From positions 1 to 64,000 of the forward strand of contig CAKQME010000004.1 of the NCBI GenBank assembly GCA_934254815.1: a DNA stretch of 64,000 nucleotides, read 5' to 3'. Position 1 is the first letter of the stretch; every line of letters begins with the position of its first letter. A program made the position numbers and the translations under genes. This document shows, in pieces, positions 14,819 through 24,468 of this stretch. The notes under the pieces were generated by a model that ran no database searches, was not told where the DNA came from, and worked only from the letters and a program-made list of their open reading frames with translations. This DNA comes from an uncultured Clostridia bacterium (GTDB taxonomy: Bacteria > Bacillota > Clostridia > Christensenellales > Borkfalkiaceae).

Positions 14819-16687
14819 TTGAAAGAAGAATTTTTAATAGGCTGTAATTACTGGCCGTCTTACGGCGGGTGTATGTCGTGGAAGAACTTCGACGAGAACG
14901 TCGTAAAAAAAGATATAGAGCAACTTGCGTCTTACGGCGTGAATTGTATCAGAATTTTCCCCTCCTGGGAAGATTTTCAGCCGATACGCGAAAACCCCGT
15001 ACCCAAAAGCCCGTGGTTTAATAAGCAAGGTTTTAAAGTGCGCGCGGGCGAAGAGTTTCTTGAAAGTCAGCCTTTTCCCGAAAGCGGTTTGTCGGCGGAA
15101 AAACTTGCCGAGTTTAAAATACTATTAGATGCCGCCAAGGAAAACGGCTTAAAAGTAATAGTTGCTTTTTTAACGGGTTGGATGAGCGGAAGAAGGCTCG
15201 TTCCCGAGTATTTCCGCGATAAAGACCTTATCGCCAACCCGTCCGCGATACTTTACGAATGTAAGTTTATAAAAGATTTCATTACCGAAATTAAAAACTA
15301 CGATAATATCATTGCTTACGAACCCGGCAACGAATGTAATTGTTTAAGTTACGACGTTACCGAACCGCAAACCGAACTTTGGCTAAAAACGATTTGCGAC
15401 ACGATAAGGCTTGCAGATAACACTCGCCCGATATATTCGGGTATGCACACGACGAGATTGCAGGGCGAATTTAATCAGATGCTCATATCTCGCCACACGG
15501 ACTATTTAACTACGCACCCATACCCCGTTTTCACGCCGTATTGCGCAACCGAAAGCATACTGAATATGCGCGCTTCGCTTCACGCGGCGTGCGAAACCTA
15601 TTATTATTCTTCCGCCGCGGGTAAACCGTGTATGGTCGAAGAAATAGGCACGACCGGTCCGTGCGTTTTAAACGACGAACTTACCGCAGATTATTTCGAA
15701 AGGTCGTTGCTTACTTCCGTCGCGGTGGGAACAAACGGTTATCTGTGGTGGTGCGCGTTCGATCAGAATTTCGATTTCGAACCTTATAATATAAATACAA
15801 ACGAACGCGATTTAGGGTTGTTTAAGGCGAATTACGCACCTAAACCCGTTATCGAAAGAATGAGTAAACTCAAACCCGCGCTTGAAAAAATAGGCATACT
15901 TCCCGCGCCGAAACCCGACGCTACCGCGATACTTTTTTCAAGAAGCGATACCTGGCGTAGCGCATACGCCGCGTTTACGCTCGGCGTTCAGGCGGGCAGA
16001 ACGATAGATTTCAATTATGAAGAAACGCCGCTGAGAAATGCCGACTACTATATACTGCCGTGCATAGAATTCGGCAGCAGTACGCCGTATAAGCGCATAA
16101 GCGAACTTAAAACCCGCGTTAAAAACGGCGCGAATCTGCTTATTACTTACGACGGCGGCGGCATAGGCGACTTTGAAGAACTGACGGGGCTGACCGTTCT
16201 GGGCAGAGAAAAAACGAACTTTGTAAAAGTTGCCGAAATCGACGGCGAAGAACTTAAATTGCCGTGTTCGTGCAGACTTTGCCTCGGAGTAAAAACCGCG
16301 GAGATTTTATACAGAGATAACGATGGCGAAGTATTCGTTTCGAGAAATAAACTGGGTAACGGCTATGTTACGTTCGTAAACGCGCCGATTGAAAAAGTTT
16401 ATACCGAAAGCTATATGCCCGAAAACACCGCGTTATATAAAATTTACGAAATTTTCTTTGAAAACAAGGCAAAAATCGTAACGGTAAACAGCGCGCGCTG
16501 TATGGTAACGGTTCACGAGACGGGCGAAAGCGTAAAGATTATGCTTAATAATTACGAAGACAAAAAAACGCTCGACGTAAAAATAAACGACGGTTATGAG
16601 ATACGCGAAGTTTATAATGCGAAAATAGCGGACGGAAAAATTACTTTCTGCGGCAGTTTCGCTCTTATAGAACTAAATAAAATATAA
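14819..16687 (+). CDS. GH5-like (clan GH-A) glycoside hydrolase with C-terminal GATase-like domain
   Basis: 622 residues from a TTG start chosen because AAAGAGG lies 6 bases upstream. Residues 1-350 are a TIM barrel starting 'GCNYWPSYGGCMSWKNF'. The Asn-Glu pair in 'YEPGNECN' gives Glu172 as acid/base, and 'MVEEIGT' gives Glu275 as nucleophile, the clan GH-A arrangement. Residues 370-480 (YILPCIEFGS, then NGANLLITYDGGG) resemble the class I amidotransferase-like middle domain of GH42 galactosidases, followed by a small beta domain. No signal peptide, so cytoplasmic. Family assignment within the clan (GH5, GH42 or relatives) is uncertain. Confidence 0.8.
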   Translation: MKEEFLIGCNYWPSYGGCMSWKNFDENVVKKDIEQLASYGVNCIRIFPSWEDFQPIRENPVPKSPWFNKQGFKVRAGEEFLESQPFPESGLSAEKLAEFKILLDAAKENGLKVIVAFLTGWMSGRRLVPEYFRDKDLIANPSAILYECKFIKDFITEIKNYDNIIAYEPGNECNCLSYDVTEPQTELWLKTICDTIRLADNTRPIYSGMHTTRLQGEFNQMLISRHTDYLTTHPYPVFTPYCATESILNMRASLHAACETYYYSSAAGKPCMVEEIGTTGPCVLNDELTADYFERSLLTSVAVGTNGYLWWCAFDQNFDFEPYNINTNERDLGLFKANYAPKPVIERMSKLKPALEKIGILPAPKPDATAILFSRSDTWRSAYAAFTLGVQAGRTIDFNYEETPLRNADYYILPCIEFGSSTPYKRISELKTRVKNGANLLITYDGGGIGDFEELTGLTVLGREKTNFVKVAEIDGEELKLPCSCRLCLGVKTAEILYRDNDGEVFVSRNKLGNGYVTFVNAPIEKVYTESYMPENTALYKIYEIFFENKAKIVTVNSARCMVTVHETGESVKIMLNNYEDKKTLDVKINDGYEIREVYNAKIADGKITFCGSFALIELNKI

Positions 16688-16775
16688 GATATTTAAGCGG
16701 ATAAACCGAGATATAGGTTGCGTTTCGGTAAGTTCGCAATAAATATAAAATAACAATCAAAAAGGAGAACTTATA

Positions 16776-16907
16776 ATGGGTAAAAAAGAGTACTTAAAAC
16801 CTTTGATGTGCTTTATATCCGTTAGCTCGGACGTAATCAGAACGTCTAACGACGGTGTTGAAGGTTTTGATTCTAATTGGTTGAAATGGGAGGGTGAGAA
16901 CGAATAA
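16776..16907 (+). CDS. 43-residue peptide of the KP...DVI.TS kind
   Basis: A small gene with a strong AAAGGAG site and its stop codon overlapping the start of the next gene by one base (TAATG), so the two are coupled. The product begins MGKKEYLKPLMCFISVSS and continues DVIRTSNDGVEGF, with an acidic end (KWEGENE). The pattern K-x-Y-x-K-P, hydrophobic stretch, D-V-I-x-T-S recurs, from memory, in short peptides of gut Clostridia of unknown function. There is no signal peptide and no peptide-modifying enzyme nearby. Real by its ribosome site and coupling; function unknown. Confidence 0.75.
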   Translation: MGKKEYLKPLMCFISVSSDVIRTSNDGVEGFDSNWLKWEGENE

Positions 16908-18850
16908 TGAAAAATTTTAAATTGTCCGTTTTCGGACTTCTTATTTCCGGCGCATTGGCATTTACCGCTATATCCGGTTTAACTTTGAATAAAACCGTAT
17001 CAGCAACCGATACGGCTAAATTCGTAATGGATGACGGCGGCAGCGTTCGTCTTGCAAAAACCGCAAGCGATAAAACGGGTATTCGTTGGACGGCTACCGT
17101 CAACGAAAGTTATTATACCGCGCTTAACGTCGGTGAACAAACGGTAGAATTCGGCGCGGTGGTAACGCCCGCTCGTAATTTAGGTAAAGACGAGTTACTT
17201 ACAGCCGGCAGCAAACAGGCGAAAATCGTAAAATCGGCAACCGCGCCTGCGTTTAACGACAAGGGAGATTTTACTTTCTACGCGTCTATCGTTTACGATG
17301 ATCTTGCGGAAAATGAAAAACAGGCGGCTTACGCGCTCGAACTCGTTGCCCGCGCTTATGTCAAAGTCGGTGAAGATTATAACTATGTCGATAGTTATTC
17401 CACTACGCGTTCTATGCGCGCTATCGCTTTGGCGGCTGTTCAAAGCGGCGAGTATACGGAAGAAACGCTTAACGCTTATTACGGCGGAAAGACCGTAAAC
17501 GAAATAAAAGAAAATACGGGTTATTACGGCAACGTTGATAAAAACGGTATACTTGCAAACGATAATAACATCGCGGGTACCGTTCAGGCTTATATAGGCG
17601 CAGCGCCCGTAAGTGCGACAGTTACCGAAAATGGAATAGAAATAACCGGCGCAGGCGAACTCGAAGAGCAAAAGTCGTATACTTTAAACGTGTTCGACGT
17701 GAACGGCGAAGTATATTCTCAACCTTTCGTTGCCGCGACCAAAGTTATAAGAACTGCCAAAGACCTTGCCTATTTTGAACTTAAAGACATTACAAAAGTT
17801 CAAGGCAAGACAATAAAGTCTAATACTATATTTAGCGGTTATTATGTGGTCGCTAACAATATAGATGCTACGGGATATGAACATCAAGCAGTAAAAGACG
17901 CCGATTATAATGCAAAACTTAACAACACAATTGGTGCTGACGGAAATGTTGTTTCTGGCTCAACTGATACCGCCTATTATCATAAAGGCGAAGTGCGTGA
18001 GATTTCGGATATGGCGATTTACGGCGGTTTAGTGGGAACGTTTGACGGAGCAGGTCATACTATAAGCAATCTTACCGTAATAGACCAAGGCATATTCGGT
18101 CTTATGGCTAACGGAACGGTTAAAAACGTTGCGTTTACGGGCGTAACTTTAAAAGGTAGTGCGTATAAAAAGAATATTTGTTTGATTGCGCAAAACGTAG
18201 TCAACGGAACTTTTGAGAACGTTTATGTAAAGGCGAACCCTCTCTACGGCGGAGAAGAATCGAAAGAACAAGGTTCGGACGCGAGAGGAAATCGCTCGCT
18301 TATCGCAACGCAGGTTGGCGGATATTATAACCTTATCCCCGGCACTAAAAACGGGTGGAATACCACAAACTTTATAAATTGTGTATTCGATTACGAGATT
18401 AAAAACACAAAAATACAATACTGTTATTCTTACGGTTTATACGCGCAGGAGGCGGCGTATTATAGCGGTGCGGACGCTCCGATTTCAACAAATTTCAATA
18501 ACGTATATTTAATTTCTAATGCAACTATAAGCGTAATGAATAATTCTTTGGTTGCTAAAAAAGCTAATACGCACGTTATCATGGCAGAAAACGACGTTGC
18601 CGAAAATCAAACCGTAGTAGATGCAGCGTTAAGCCTTATGGACGGATGTTTCTTTAACGGTGCGGGTTCGTTGGAGAATACTCTTGACGAAACTTTCGTT
18701 AAGGTTGCAGGTAGATTGAAAGCGGATGAAACGGGAGTTTTGCGTTATACTACCGCAGAGTTAATGAAAGAAGCGGGTAACGATTATACTTCGTTCAATA
18801 ATGCTTACTGGACTGTTGCCGACGGCGTTCTCAGCTGGAAAGTCGCTTAA
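16907..18850 (+). CDS. Secreted protein with GLUG-like beta-repeat module
   Basis: 647 residues with a signal peptide (about 1-33, ending near TVSA). Residues 40-200 form a domain with 'VRLAKTASDKTGIRWTATV', a secreted-protein domain I cannot name. From about residue 280 to the end there is a module that recurs in the 735-residue protein at 29729: 'GYYVVANNIDATGY', 'GGLVGTFDGAGHTISNL', 'IFGLMANGTVKNVAF', 'SYGLYAQE' and a closing 'YTSFNNAYWTVADGVLSW'. The middle looks like GLUG/beta-helix repeats. No anchor is seen at the C-terminus. It is coupled to the 43-residue peptide and precedes a GH127 gene. Confidence 0.75.
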   Translation: MKNFKLSVFGLLISGALAFTAISGLTLNKTVSATDTAKFVMDDGGSVRLAKTASDKTGIRWTATVNESYYTALNVGEQTVEFGAVVTPARNLGKDELLTAGSKQAKIVKSATAPAFNDKGDFTFYASIVYDDLAENEKQAAYALELVARAYVKVGEDYNYVDSYSTTRSMRAIALAAVQSGEYTEETLNAYYGGKTVNEIKENTGYYGNVDKNGILANDNNIAGTVQAYIGAAPVSATVTENGIEITGAGELEEQKSYTLNVFDVNGEVYSQPFVAATKVIRTAKDLAYFELKDITKVQGKTIKSNTIFSGYYVVANNIDATGYEHQAVKDADYNAKLNNTIGADGNVVSGSTDTAYYHKGEVREISDMAIYGGLVGTFDGAGHTISNLTVIDQGIFGLMANGTVKNVAFTGVTLKGSAYKKNICLIAQNVVNGTFENVYVKANPLYGGEESKEQGSDARGNRSLIATQVGGYYNLIPGTKNGWNTTNFINCVFDYEIKNTKIQYCYSYGLYAQEAAYYSGADAPISTNFNNVYLISNATISVMNNSLVAKKANTHVIMAENDVAENQTVVDAALSLMDGCFFNGAGSLENTLDETFVKVAGRLKADETGVLRYTTAELMKEAGNDYTSFNNAYWTVADGVLSWKVA

Positions 18851-18888
18851 AACGTAACAAAGCGAAACTGAAAAAATAAAACCGAGTT

Positions 18889-18918
18889 GTCTGCGGAAAG
18901 CGAAAGCTTTCCGCAGAC
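18889..18918 (+). other. Intercistronic hairpin, 13-bp stem with GAAA loop
   Basis: GTCTGCGGAAAGC and GCTTTCCGCAGAC pair perfectly around a GAAA tetraloop. No T-run follows, so it is not a classical terminator. Lying between a secreted-protein gene and a cytoplasmic-enzyme gene it could protect the upstream mRNA 3' end or set different expression levels. Confidence 0.75.
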
Positions 18919-18939
18919 GGTAAGGTTTAAGACGGTAAA

Positions 18940-20784
18940 ATGATGAAAAATATTATATTAAAAGAATTTCCGCTTACAAGCGAGCGGGCTGAGTACGCGG
19001 GTTTAGTCGCAAAAGCCAATTCGTTTATGCTTAAAGAACAGTTGTACGACGAAAATTTATGGAAGATTTTCGTGCAACAATTCCGCGATCGCAAAGATGT
19101 AGTAAAAGGCGAGTGGCGCGGAGAATTTTTCGGTAAGATGATGCGCGGCGCGTGTCTTACTTACGAATATACCCGCGATGAAAAACTGTATTCCGTTTTA
19201 GAAAACGCGGTTAAAGATTTATTGACCACGCAGGACGAATACGGCAGAATTTCGACTTACACTATCGAAACCGAGTTTACGGGTTGGGATATGTGGGGAA
19301 GAAAATACGTTATGCTCGGCTTATTGTACTTTTACGATATTTGTAAAAGCGACAAATTAAGGCGCGATATTCTCATTGCGCTTGAAAAGCATGCCGATTA
19401 CATAGTGGCAAACGTAGGCGAGGGTAAAAAACACCCTATCGCTTATGCGATAAGTTTCTGGCAGCACGCGGGGCTTCCGTCCTGCTCGGTGTTAGAGCCT
19501 TTCGTAAAATTATATAAAATCGTATATAAACAGAGTTATCTCGATTTCGCAAAGCAGATAATCGATACGGGCTTTACGAATAACGAAGATAATCTGATAG
19601 AGATATTCTATAATAAAGAAAAGAAAATTTCGCAGCTCATTTCAAAAAAAGCCTATGAAATGATGAGTTGTTTTCAGGGGTTAATCGAATATTACGAGGT
19701 GGTAAAAGAAGAAAAATACCTTGTAGCCGCCCGTAATTTCGTAAACGCCGTTATAAACGAAGAACTCACGGCGATAGGCGCGCTCGGTACAGATTACGAG
19801 TTTTTCGGTGATTCAGCCGAAAAACAAACCGAATACAGCGACAAACCCATGCTCGAAACATGCGTTACCGTAACGTTTATGAATTTGTGCTATAAAATGC
19901 TGCAATTCACGGGCGAGGCGAGATTTGCCGACCTTATAGAGCGTTCGGCATATAACGGTATGCTCGGCGCGATAAACTTTGAAAAGAATAAAACCGTTTA
20001 TAAATTTCAGGGCGGTAAACCCGAACTTATCGAGACGAAATATTTTATTCCGATAGACAGTTACAGCCCGATAACGAAACAGAGAAGAGCCGTAGACTTT
20101 GCGGGGTGCATGCAACTTACCGACGACGGAATGAAATACGGCTGTTGTACCTGTATTTCGACTACAGGAACCGCGATATCCGCTCTATACGGCATTATGC
20201 GCAGTAAAGACGGCTACGTTATAAACGGCTATGAAAACGGGCGGGCGGAGTTGTTTACTCCGTCGGGCAAGCCGCTTTCTGTCGATATTTCGGGTAAACC
20301 CTTTGAGAACGACGAGCCTGTTAAAATCGGAATAAACGTCGGGGTTAAAGAAAAATTAAAAATCGTTTTGCGTATTCCAGAATGGTCGACGAAAACCGTT
20401 GTTAAGTTTAACGGTAAAGAGTTTAATGCGGAATGCGGGTATTTCGAAATTTCAGATGAATTTTGTAGCGGAGACGAGATAGAAATCGTATTCGACACAC
20501 GCATAAAAGCTATTAAGAAAAACGGCAAAACGCTTTTGCAAAAGTGCGCTTTCGTTCTCGCGAGAGACGAACGCTATAACGACGGGTTTGACGACGATAT
20601 AAGCGTTGTGACGGAAAAAGACGGTTCGGTGAACGGAGTAAAGACCGTAAGCGGTAAATTTAATGCCGTTGCGGAGTTTTTAATTCCGCTTACGAACGGT
20701 AAAACGATAACCGTGTGCGATTATTCGTCTGCGGGCAAAAATTGGGACGATGATAAAAATTTGCGTGTTTCCGCTTGGTTATAA
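18940..20784 (+). CDS. GH127 family glycoside hydrolase (beta-L-arabinofuranosidase type)
   Basis: 614 residues, starting ATGATG with only a weak ribosome site. The protein has the alpha/alpha barrel of the DUF1680/GH127 family. Known enzymes use a Zn-bound cysteine nucleophile with ligands arranged Glu-x-Cys and Cys-Cys; here these appear as Glu306-Thr-Cys308 (MLETCVTV) and Cys402-Cys403 (YGCCTCIS), so the active site looks intact. The C-terminal 200 residues are beta-sandwich. No signal peptide: a cytoplasmic enzyme removing L-arabinofuranose or a similar sugar from imported oligosaccharides. The family also holds members of other specificity. Confidence 0.85.
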   Translation: MMKNIILKEFPLTSERAEYAGLVAKANSFMLKEQLYDENLWKIFVQQFRDRKDVVKGEWRGEFFGKMMRGACLTYEYTRDEKLYSVLENAVKDLLTTQDEYGRISTYTIETEFTGWDMWGRKYVMLGLLYFYDICKSDKLRRDILIALEKHADYIVANVGEGKKHPIAYAISFWQHAGLPSCSVLEPFVKLYKIVYKQSYLDFAKQIIDTGFTNNEDNLIEIFYNKEKKISQLISKKAYEMMSCFQGLIEYYEVVKEEKYLVAARNFVNAVINEELTAIGALGTDYEFFGDSAEKQTEYSDKPMLETCVTVTFMNLCYKMLQFTGEARFADLIERSAYNGMLGAINFEKNKTVYKFQGGKPELIETKYFIPIDSYSPITKQRRAVDFAGCMQLTDDGMKYGCCTCISTTGTAISALYGIMRSKDGYVINGYENGRAELFTPSGKPLSVDISGKPFENDEPVKIGINVGVKEKLKIVLRIPEWSTKTVVKFNGKEFNAECGYFEISDEFCSGDEIEIVFDTRIKAIKKNGKTLLQKCAFVLARDERYNDGFDDDISVVTEKDGSVNGVKTVSGKFNAVAEFLIPLTNGKTITVCDYSSAGKNWDDDKNLRVSAWL

Positions 20785-20821
20785 CGCAGAAAAAATATAA
20801 AAAATCAGGAGGATAACTCAG

Positions 20822-22561
20822 ATGAAAAAATTTAAAAAGGCTTTGGCGTGCATGATTGCCGCCATGACGATGTGCGGCGCAACCGCTTGCGGCGGCGGCA
20901 ATAATAACGGCGGTAAAACTCAACTTAAAGTCGTTATTTACGAGGGCGGCTACGGATATGACTGGGTAAACCAATCAATTGAAAGATTCGAAGCGAAATA
21001 CGCAGAAGAATCTTTCGAAACGGGGAAAAAGGGCGTACACGTCGAAGTCGAACATACTAAAGATACCAACGTAAACACGATGAACTCTTCGGCATACGAC
21101 GTCTACTTTACCAACGGCGCGACCCCGCGCGACTTTTCGCAAAAGGGTTGGCTTGTCGATATAAACGATATCGTCACCGAAAAAATCGACGACAGAGACG
21201 GCACGCAGGTTTCTATAGAAGATAAGATCGACGAAAATTACAGAATAGTTCTTAAAAACCGCGGAGACGGACATTATTACGGTTTGCCTTACGCAGACTA
21301 CTATTCGGGGCTTACTTTCGATAAAGAGGCTTTCGACGCGAGAAAGTGGTATTTCGCCGCGCCCGAAGAAACCGCAAAAACTCAATACGACAGTCCTTAC
21401 GGCACGGGGTATTTCATTACGACCGACGAGGCTAAAAAGAGCTGCGGTTTAGACGGCGTTTACGGTACTTCCGACGACGGTCTTCCTACTTCTCTTACTG
21501 AGTTGCTTATACTTTGTTCGAGAATAAAACAGGGCGGATACGTTCCTTTCGCATTCCCCGGCGGACATAAAAACTACGGAAACCTTTTGTTTACGGGTCT
21601 GTGGGCGTCGCTTGCGGGATATGACGAAATAAGAGCGGGTTTCGATTATACGGGTGAAGTCGAAGTCGTAACGGGCTTTTCCGACGAACAACTCTTTAAG
21701 GGTATAGATTATATAAAGAAACCTACAACCAAAAAGGTCGGCTTAACCGAAGCCGAGGGGTATTATTCCACTCAGACTGCGGCGAGATATTACGCTTACG
21801 CGTTTATGCAGATTTGCGAAGAAGAGGGTTTCTTTGCGAATATTTCGAGAGACGATAACGTCAGCCATACCGCGACTATGGGCAGATTTTTAACCAACGG
21901 ACTTACCGATCAGGAAAAAATCGCGATGCTTATAGAGGGTAGTTACTGGTATAACGAAGCAAGCGATAACGGCGAAGTTAAAAAGTATCAGGTTTTAAAA
22001 CAGAAACAAACGGGCGAAAAAGACGCGCAGAAAGACGTGCGCTGGATGCCTCTTCCGTCTTCTCTGGATAAAACCACGGAAGTCAACGCGGACGGCGTTA
22101 GAAACAAATATACGTTTACTCAGTCGGGCAGCTCGTTTGCGGTTATCAACGCGAGAACTAAAAATAAGGGCGACGGAGTAGTAAACGCGGCGAAAAAGTT
22201 TTTACAGTTCACTTACACCGACGCGGAACTCAGTTACCGCACGGGCAGACACGGCGTATTCTGTACGGGCGTTACTCATCCCGTTTACGCCGAAGACAGC
22301 GCGAAACTCAATGTTTTCCAGAACAGCGTAATAGAAGCCGCGCAGAACGCTAAACTTATTCTTCCCTCCGCTCAGAACGAAACGTTTATGGATGCGAGAA
22401 CGGATCTTAAACTCGACGGTAAAAATTTCGTCAGCGTTATCTATCAGGGCAGAGAATACTGGAGCGTTATAAATATTATAAGGTCGGGTATCAATGCGAA
22501 AAGTCTGTTCGAACTCAGCGAAATAGACGAGAGCGGCTGGGGCAGCTATTATAAGGGTTGA
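20822..22561 (+). CDS. ABC sugar importer, solute-binding lipoprotein
   Basis: 579 residues with lipoprotein signal and lipobox ATAC (Cys23), then a Gly/Asn linker. The mature part is a family 1 extracellular solute-binding protein: 'LKVVIYEGGYGYDWVNQSIE' at the N-terminus, 'GLPYADYYSGLTFDKEAF' and 'GSYWYNEASDNGE' further on. AGGAGG precedes the ATG. It is followed by two permease genes, so it is the binding subunit of a CUT1-type importer for an oligosaccharide. No ATPase gene accompanies it. Confidence 0.92.
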   Translation: MKKFKKALACMIAAMTMCGATACGGGNNNGGKTQLKVVIYEGGYGYDWVNQSIERFEAKYAEESFETGKKGVHVEVEHTKDTNVNTMNSSAYDVYFTNGATPRDFSQKGWLVDINDIVTEKIDDRDGTQVSIEDKIDENYRIVLKNRGDGHYYGLPYADYYSGLTFDKEAFDARKWYFAAPEETAKTQYDSPYGTGYFITTDEAKKSCGLDGVYGTSDDGLPTSLTELLILCSRIKQGGYVPFAFPGGHKNYGNLLFTGLWASLAGYDEIRAGFDYTGEVEVVTGFSDEQLFKGIDYIKKPTTKKVGLTEAEGYYSTQTAARYYAYAFMQICEEEGFFANISRDDNVSHTATMGRFLTNGLTDQEKIAMLIEGSYWYNEASDNGEVKKYQVLKQKQTGEKDAQKDVRWMPLPSSLDKTTEVNADGVRNKYTFTQSGSSFAVINARTKNKGDGVVNAAKKFLQFTYTDAELSYRTGRHGVFCTGVTHPVYAEDSAKLNVFQNSVIEAAQNAKLILPSAQNETFMDARTDLKLDGKNFVSVIYQGREYWSVINIIRSGINAKSLFELSEIDESGWGSYYKG

Positions 22562-22563
22562 TT

Positions 22564-23490
22564 ATGAAAAACTCAAATAAAACCAGGTTGACAAAAGCGA
22601 CGGTGCTGCGCGCGTTGTTTTTTGCGGCGATAGTGACTTTGCCTCTTATACAATATGCGTGTATGGCGCTCGGCACGAAAATAAACGCGATAATTATGTC
22701 GTTTCAGAAGTACGATTACGCTACGAGCGGGGTCGGTTACGACGTTACTTTCGCGGGGTTGAAAAACTTTACCGAGGCATTTAAGATTATTGCGGAAAAG
22801 AGCTATATGATTAGAATATCGCTGCTCGGCTTTCTCGTGATGATGTGCGTGTCTTATCCGCTTGCGCTGATATTTTCGTATTATATCTATAAAAAATTTC
22901 CATTAAGCGGCTTTTTCAGGGTAATATTGTTTTTGCCGCAGGTGATTTCAAGCCTTATATTTGCAACTCTTTTCAAATATATGGTAGGCACGCTCTATAT
23001 GGAAGTTACAGGCGCGGAACAGGGGCTGCTCAGCAACCCCGACACCGCGCTCGGAACGGTACTTTTCTTTAACGTGTGGGTGTCGTTCGGTATAAACGTT
23101 TTAATGTTCAGTAACGCTATGGGCAATATCGACGAATCGATTGTCGAATCCGCGCAGCTCGACGGCGTAAACGTCTTGCAGGAATTTTTCCACATTACCG
23201 TGCCGGGAACGTGGACTACAATAGTTTCGTGCGTTATTATTTCCACGGTCGGTATATTTACCAACCAGATGTATATGTTCGATATGTTCGGTGAAGCCGC
23301 GAGATTCGAGATAGCCTCGCTCGGTTATTTCCTGTATCAGAAAGCGAGCGTTGCCGACTACGTTCAGACCGCAACCGAACCGAGTTTAAGCATATTATCG
23401 GCTCTCGGTCTTATATTCACGGTAATACTTATGGTCGCTTCGGGAATAATTAAGAAATTGCTCACCAAATACGGACCGAGCGTGGAATAA
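22564..23490 (+). CDS. ABC sugar importer permease 1
   Basis: About 308 residues. A TTG two codons upstream (22558) overlaps the preceding stop, but AAGGG lies 6 bases before the ATG at 22564 (MKNSNKTRL), which is preferred. Six hydrophobic segments; the cytoplasmic EAA loop that docks on the ATPase reads 'ESAQLDGVNVLQEFFHITVP'. This is the MalF/UgpA-like inner-membrane subunit pairing with the next gene. Confidence 0.92.
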   Translation: MKNSNKTRLTKATVLRALFFAAIVTLPLIQYACMALGTKINAIIMSFQKYDYATSGVGYDVTFAGLKNFTEAFKIIAEKSYMIRISLLGFLVMMCVSYPLALIFSYYIYKKFPLSGFFRVILFLPQVISSLIFATLFKYMVGTLYMEVTGAEQGLLSNPDTALGTVLFFNVWVSFGINVLMFSNAMGNIDESIVESAQLDGVNVLQEFFHITVPGTWTTIVSCVIISTVGIFTNQMYMFDMFGEAARFEIASLGYFLYQKASVADYVQTATEPSLSILSALGLIFTVILMVASGIIKKLLTKYGPSVE

Positions 23491-23504
23491 GGGGGTAACA
23501 GATT

Positions 23505-24446
23505 ATGAAAAAACAAAAAGGCGCGGTAAATATCACGCTTAAAATAATATTATTCGTCGTGCTTGCCGCCTATGCGATTTCGCTGTTGTTTCCGCTTGCC
23601 TGGGGGCTTCTCACTTCGTTTAAATCGTCGCTCGATTTCGACACGTTAAGAAACGTTCTCGGTCTGCCCGATATGGAATACAGCCGTGACGAACTTCTGA
23701 AATTTTCCAACTATGCGAGTATGTTCAAGGATATTCGCCTTGTGCGTTCGGTAAGTTTCTTTATGGGCAATACCGAAATTGCGCACAGCAGTACCAACGG
23801 GCTTGGCGGTATGATTTTAAACTCGCTTATCTATGCGTTGGGCGGCGCTTTGCTCAATACCGCGGTGACTATGTGCGTGGCTTACGTCTGCGCAAAATAT
23901 AAGTTCAAAATGGCAAGCGTGATATACTTTTTGGTATTGTTCTCTATGTCGTTTTCACCCGCGGGCATTTATCCCGCAACGATTTCGTTGCTTCGCGGTC
24001 TCGGTATTTACGATACCTGGTTCGGATATTTCTTTATGAAATTCAACTTTGCGGGTATGTACTTTTTATTGTTTTATTCGTTCTATCAAACGCTTTCCGA
24101 TACTTACATAGAAGCTGCGCAGATAGACGGCGCGTCGCAGTTCAGAATTATGTTTTCTATAATAATTCCGCTTTCCGCGACTATATTCTCGACTATCGCG
24201 CTTCTGATTTTCGTGCAGCTCTGGAACGATTATCAGACCCCGCTTCTCTATATGCCCACAAAACCCACGCTTGCGTTCGGTATTTATTTCTTTACAAATA
24301 AAACAACGTCGGGCGGGTTTGCGGAAAGGGGCGAGCCGGGTAAAATCGCAATGTGTATGCTTCTTGCCGTTCCCATTCTGATTATCTTCGTGTGCCTTAA
24401 AGATAAGATTATGGGCAACATTACTATGGGCGGCATTAAAGGCTGA
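23505..24446 (+). CDS. ABC sugar importer permease 2
   Basis: 313 residues with six membrane spans and an EAA loop 'EAAQIDGASQFRIMFSIIIP', the MalG/UgpE-like partner. Residues 60-110 form a longer external loop than usual between the first two spans, also seen in many Clostridial CUT1 permeases. It follows permease 1 by 14 bases. The C-terminus 'DKIMGNITMGGIKG' is the family ending. Confidence 0.92.
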   Translation: MKKQKGAVNITLKIILFVVLAAYAISLLFPLAWGLLTSFKSSLDFDTLRNVLGLPDMEYSRDELLKFSNYASMFKDIRLVRSVSFFMGNTEIAHSSTNGLGGMILNSLIYALGGALLNTAVTMCVAYVCAKYKFKMASVIYFLVLFSMSFSPAGIYPATISLLRGLGIYDTWFGYFFMKFNFAGMYFLLFYSFYQTLSDTYIEAAQIDGASQFRIMFSIIIPLSATIFSTIALLIFVQLWNDYQTPLLYMPTKPTLAFGIYFFTNKTTSGGFAERGEPGKIAMCMLLAVPILIIFVCLKDKIMGNITMGGIKG

Positions 24447-24468
24447 TTAAATTAAGGAGAAAATGATA

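Noticed and set aside
16776..16907. The 43-residue peptide as a RiPP precursor
   Set aside because: No radical SAM, cyclase, protease or peptide exporter gene lies in the window, and there is no clear leader/core division.
18889..18918. Hairpin as a rho-independent terminator
   Set aside because: No T-run follows the stem on either strand; the operon probably continues into the GH127 gene.
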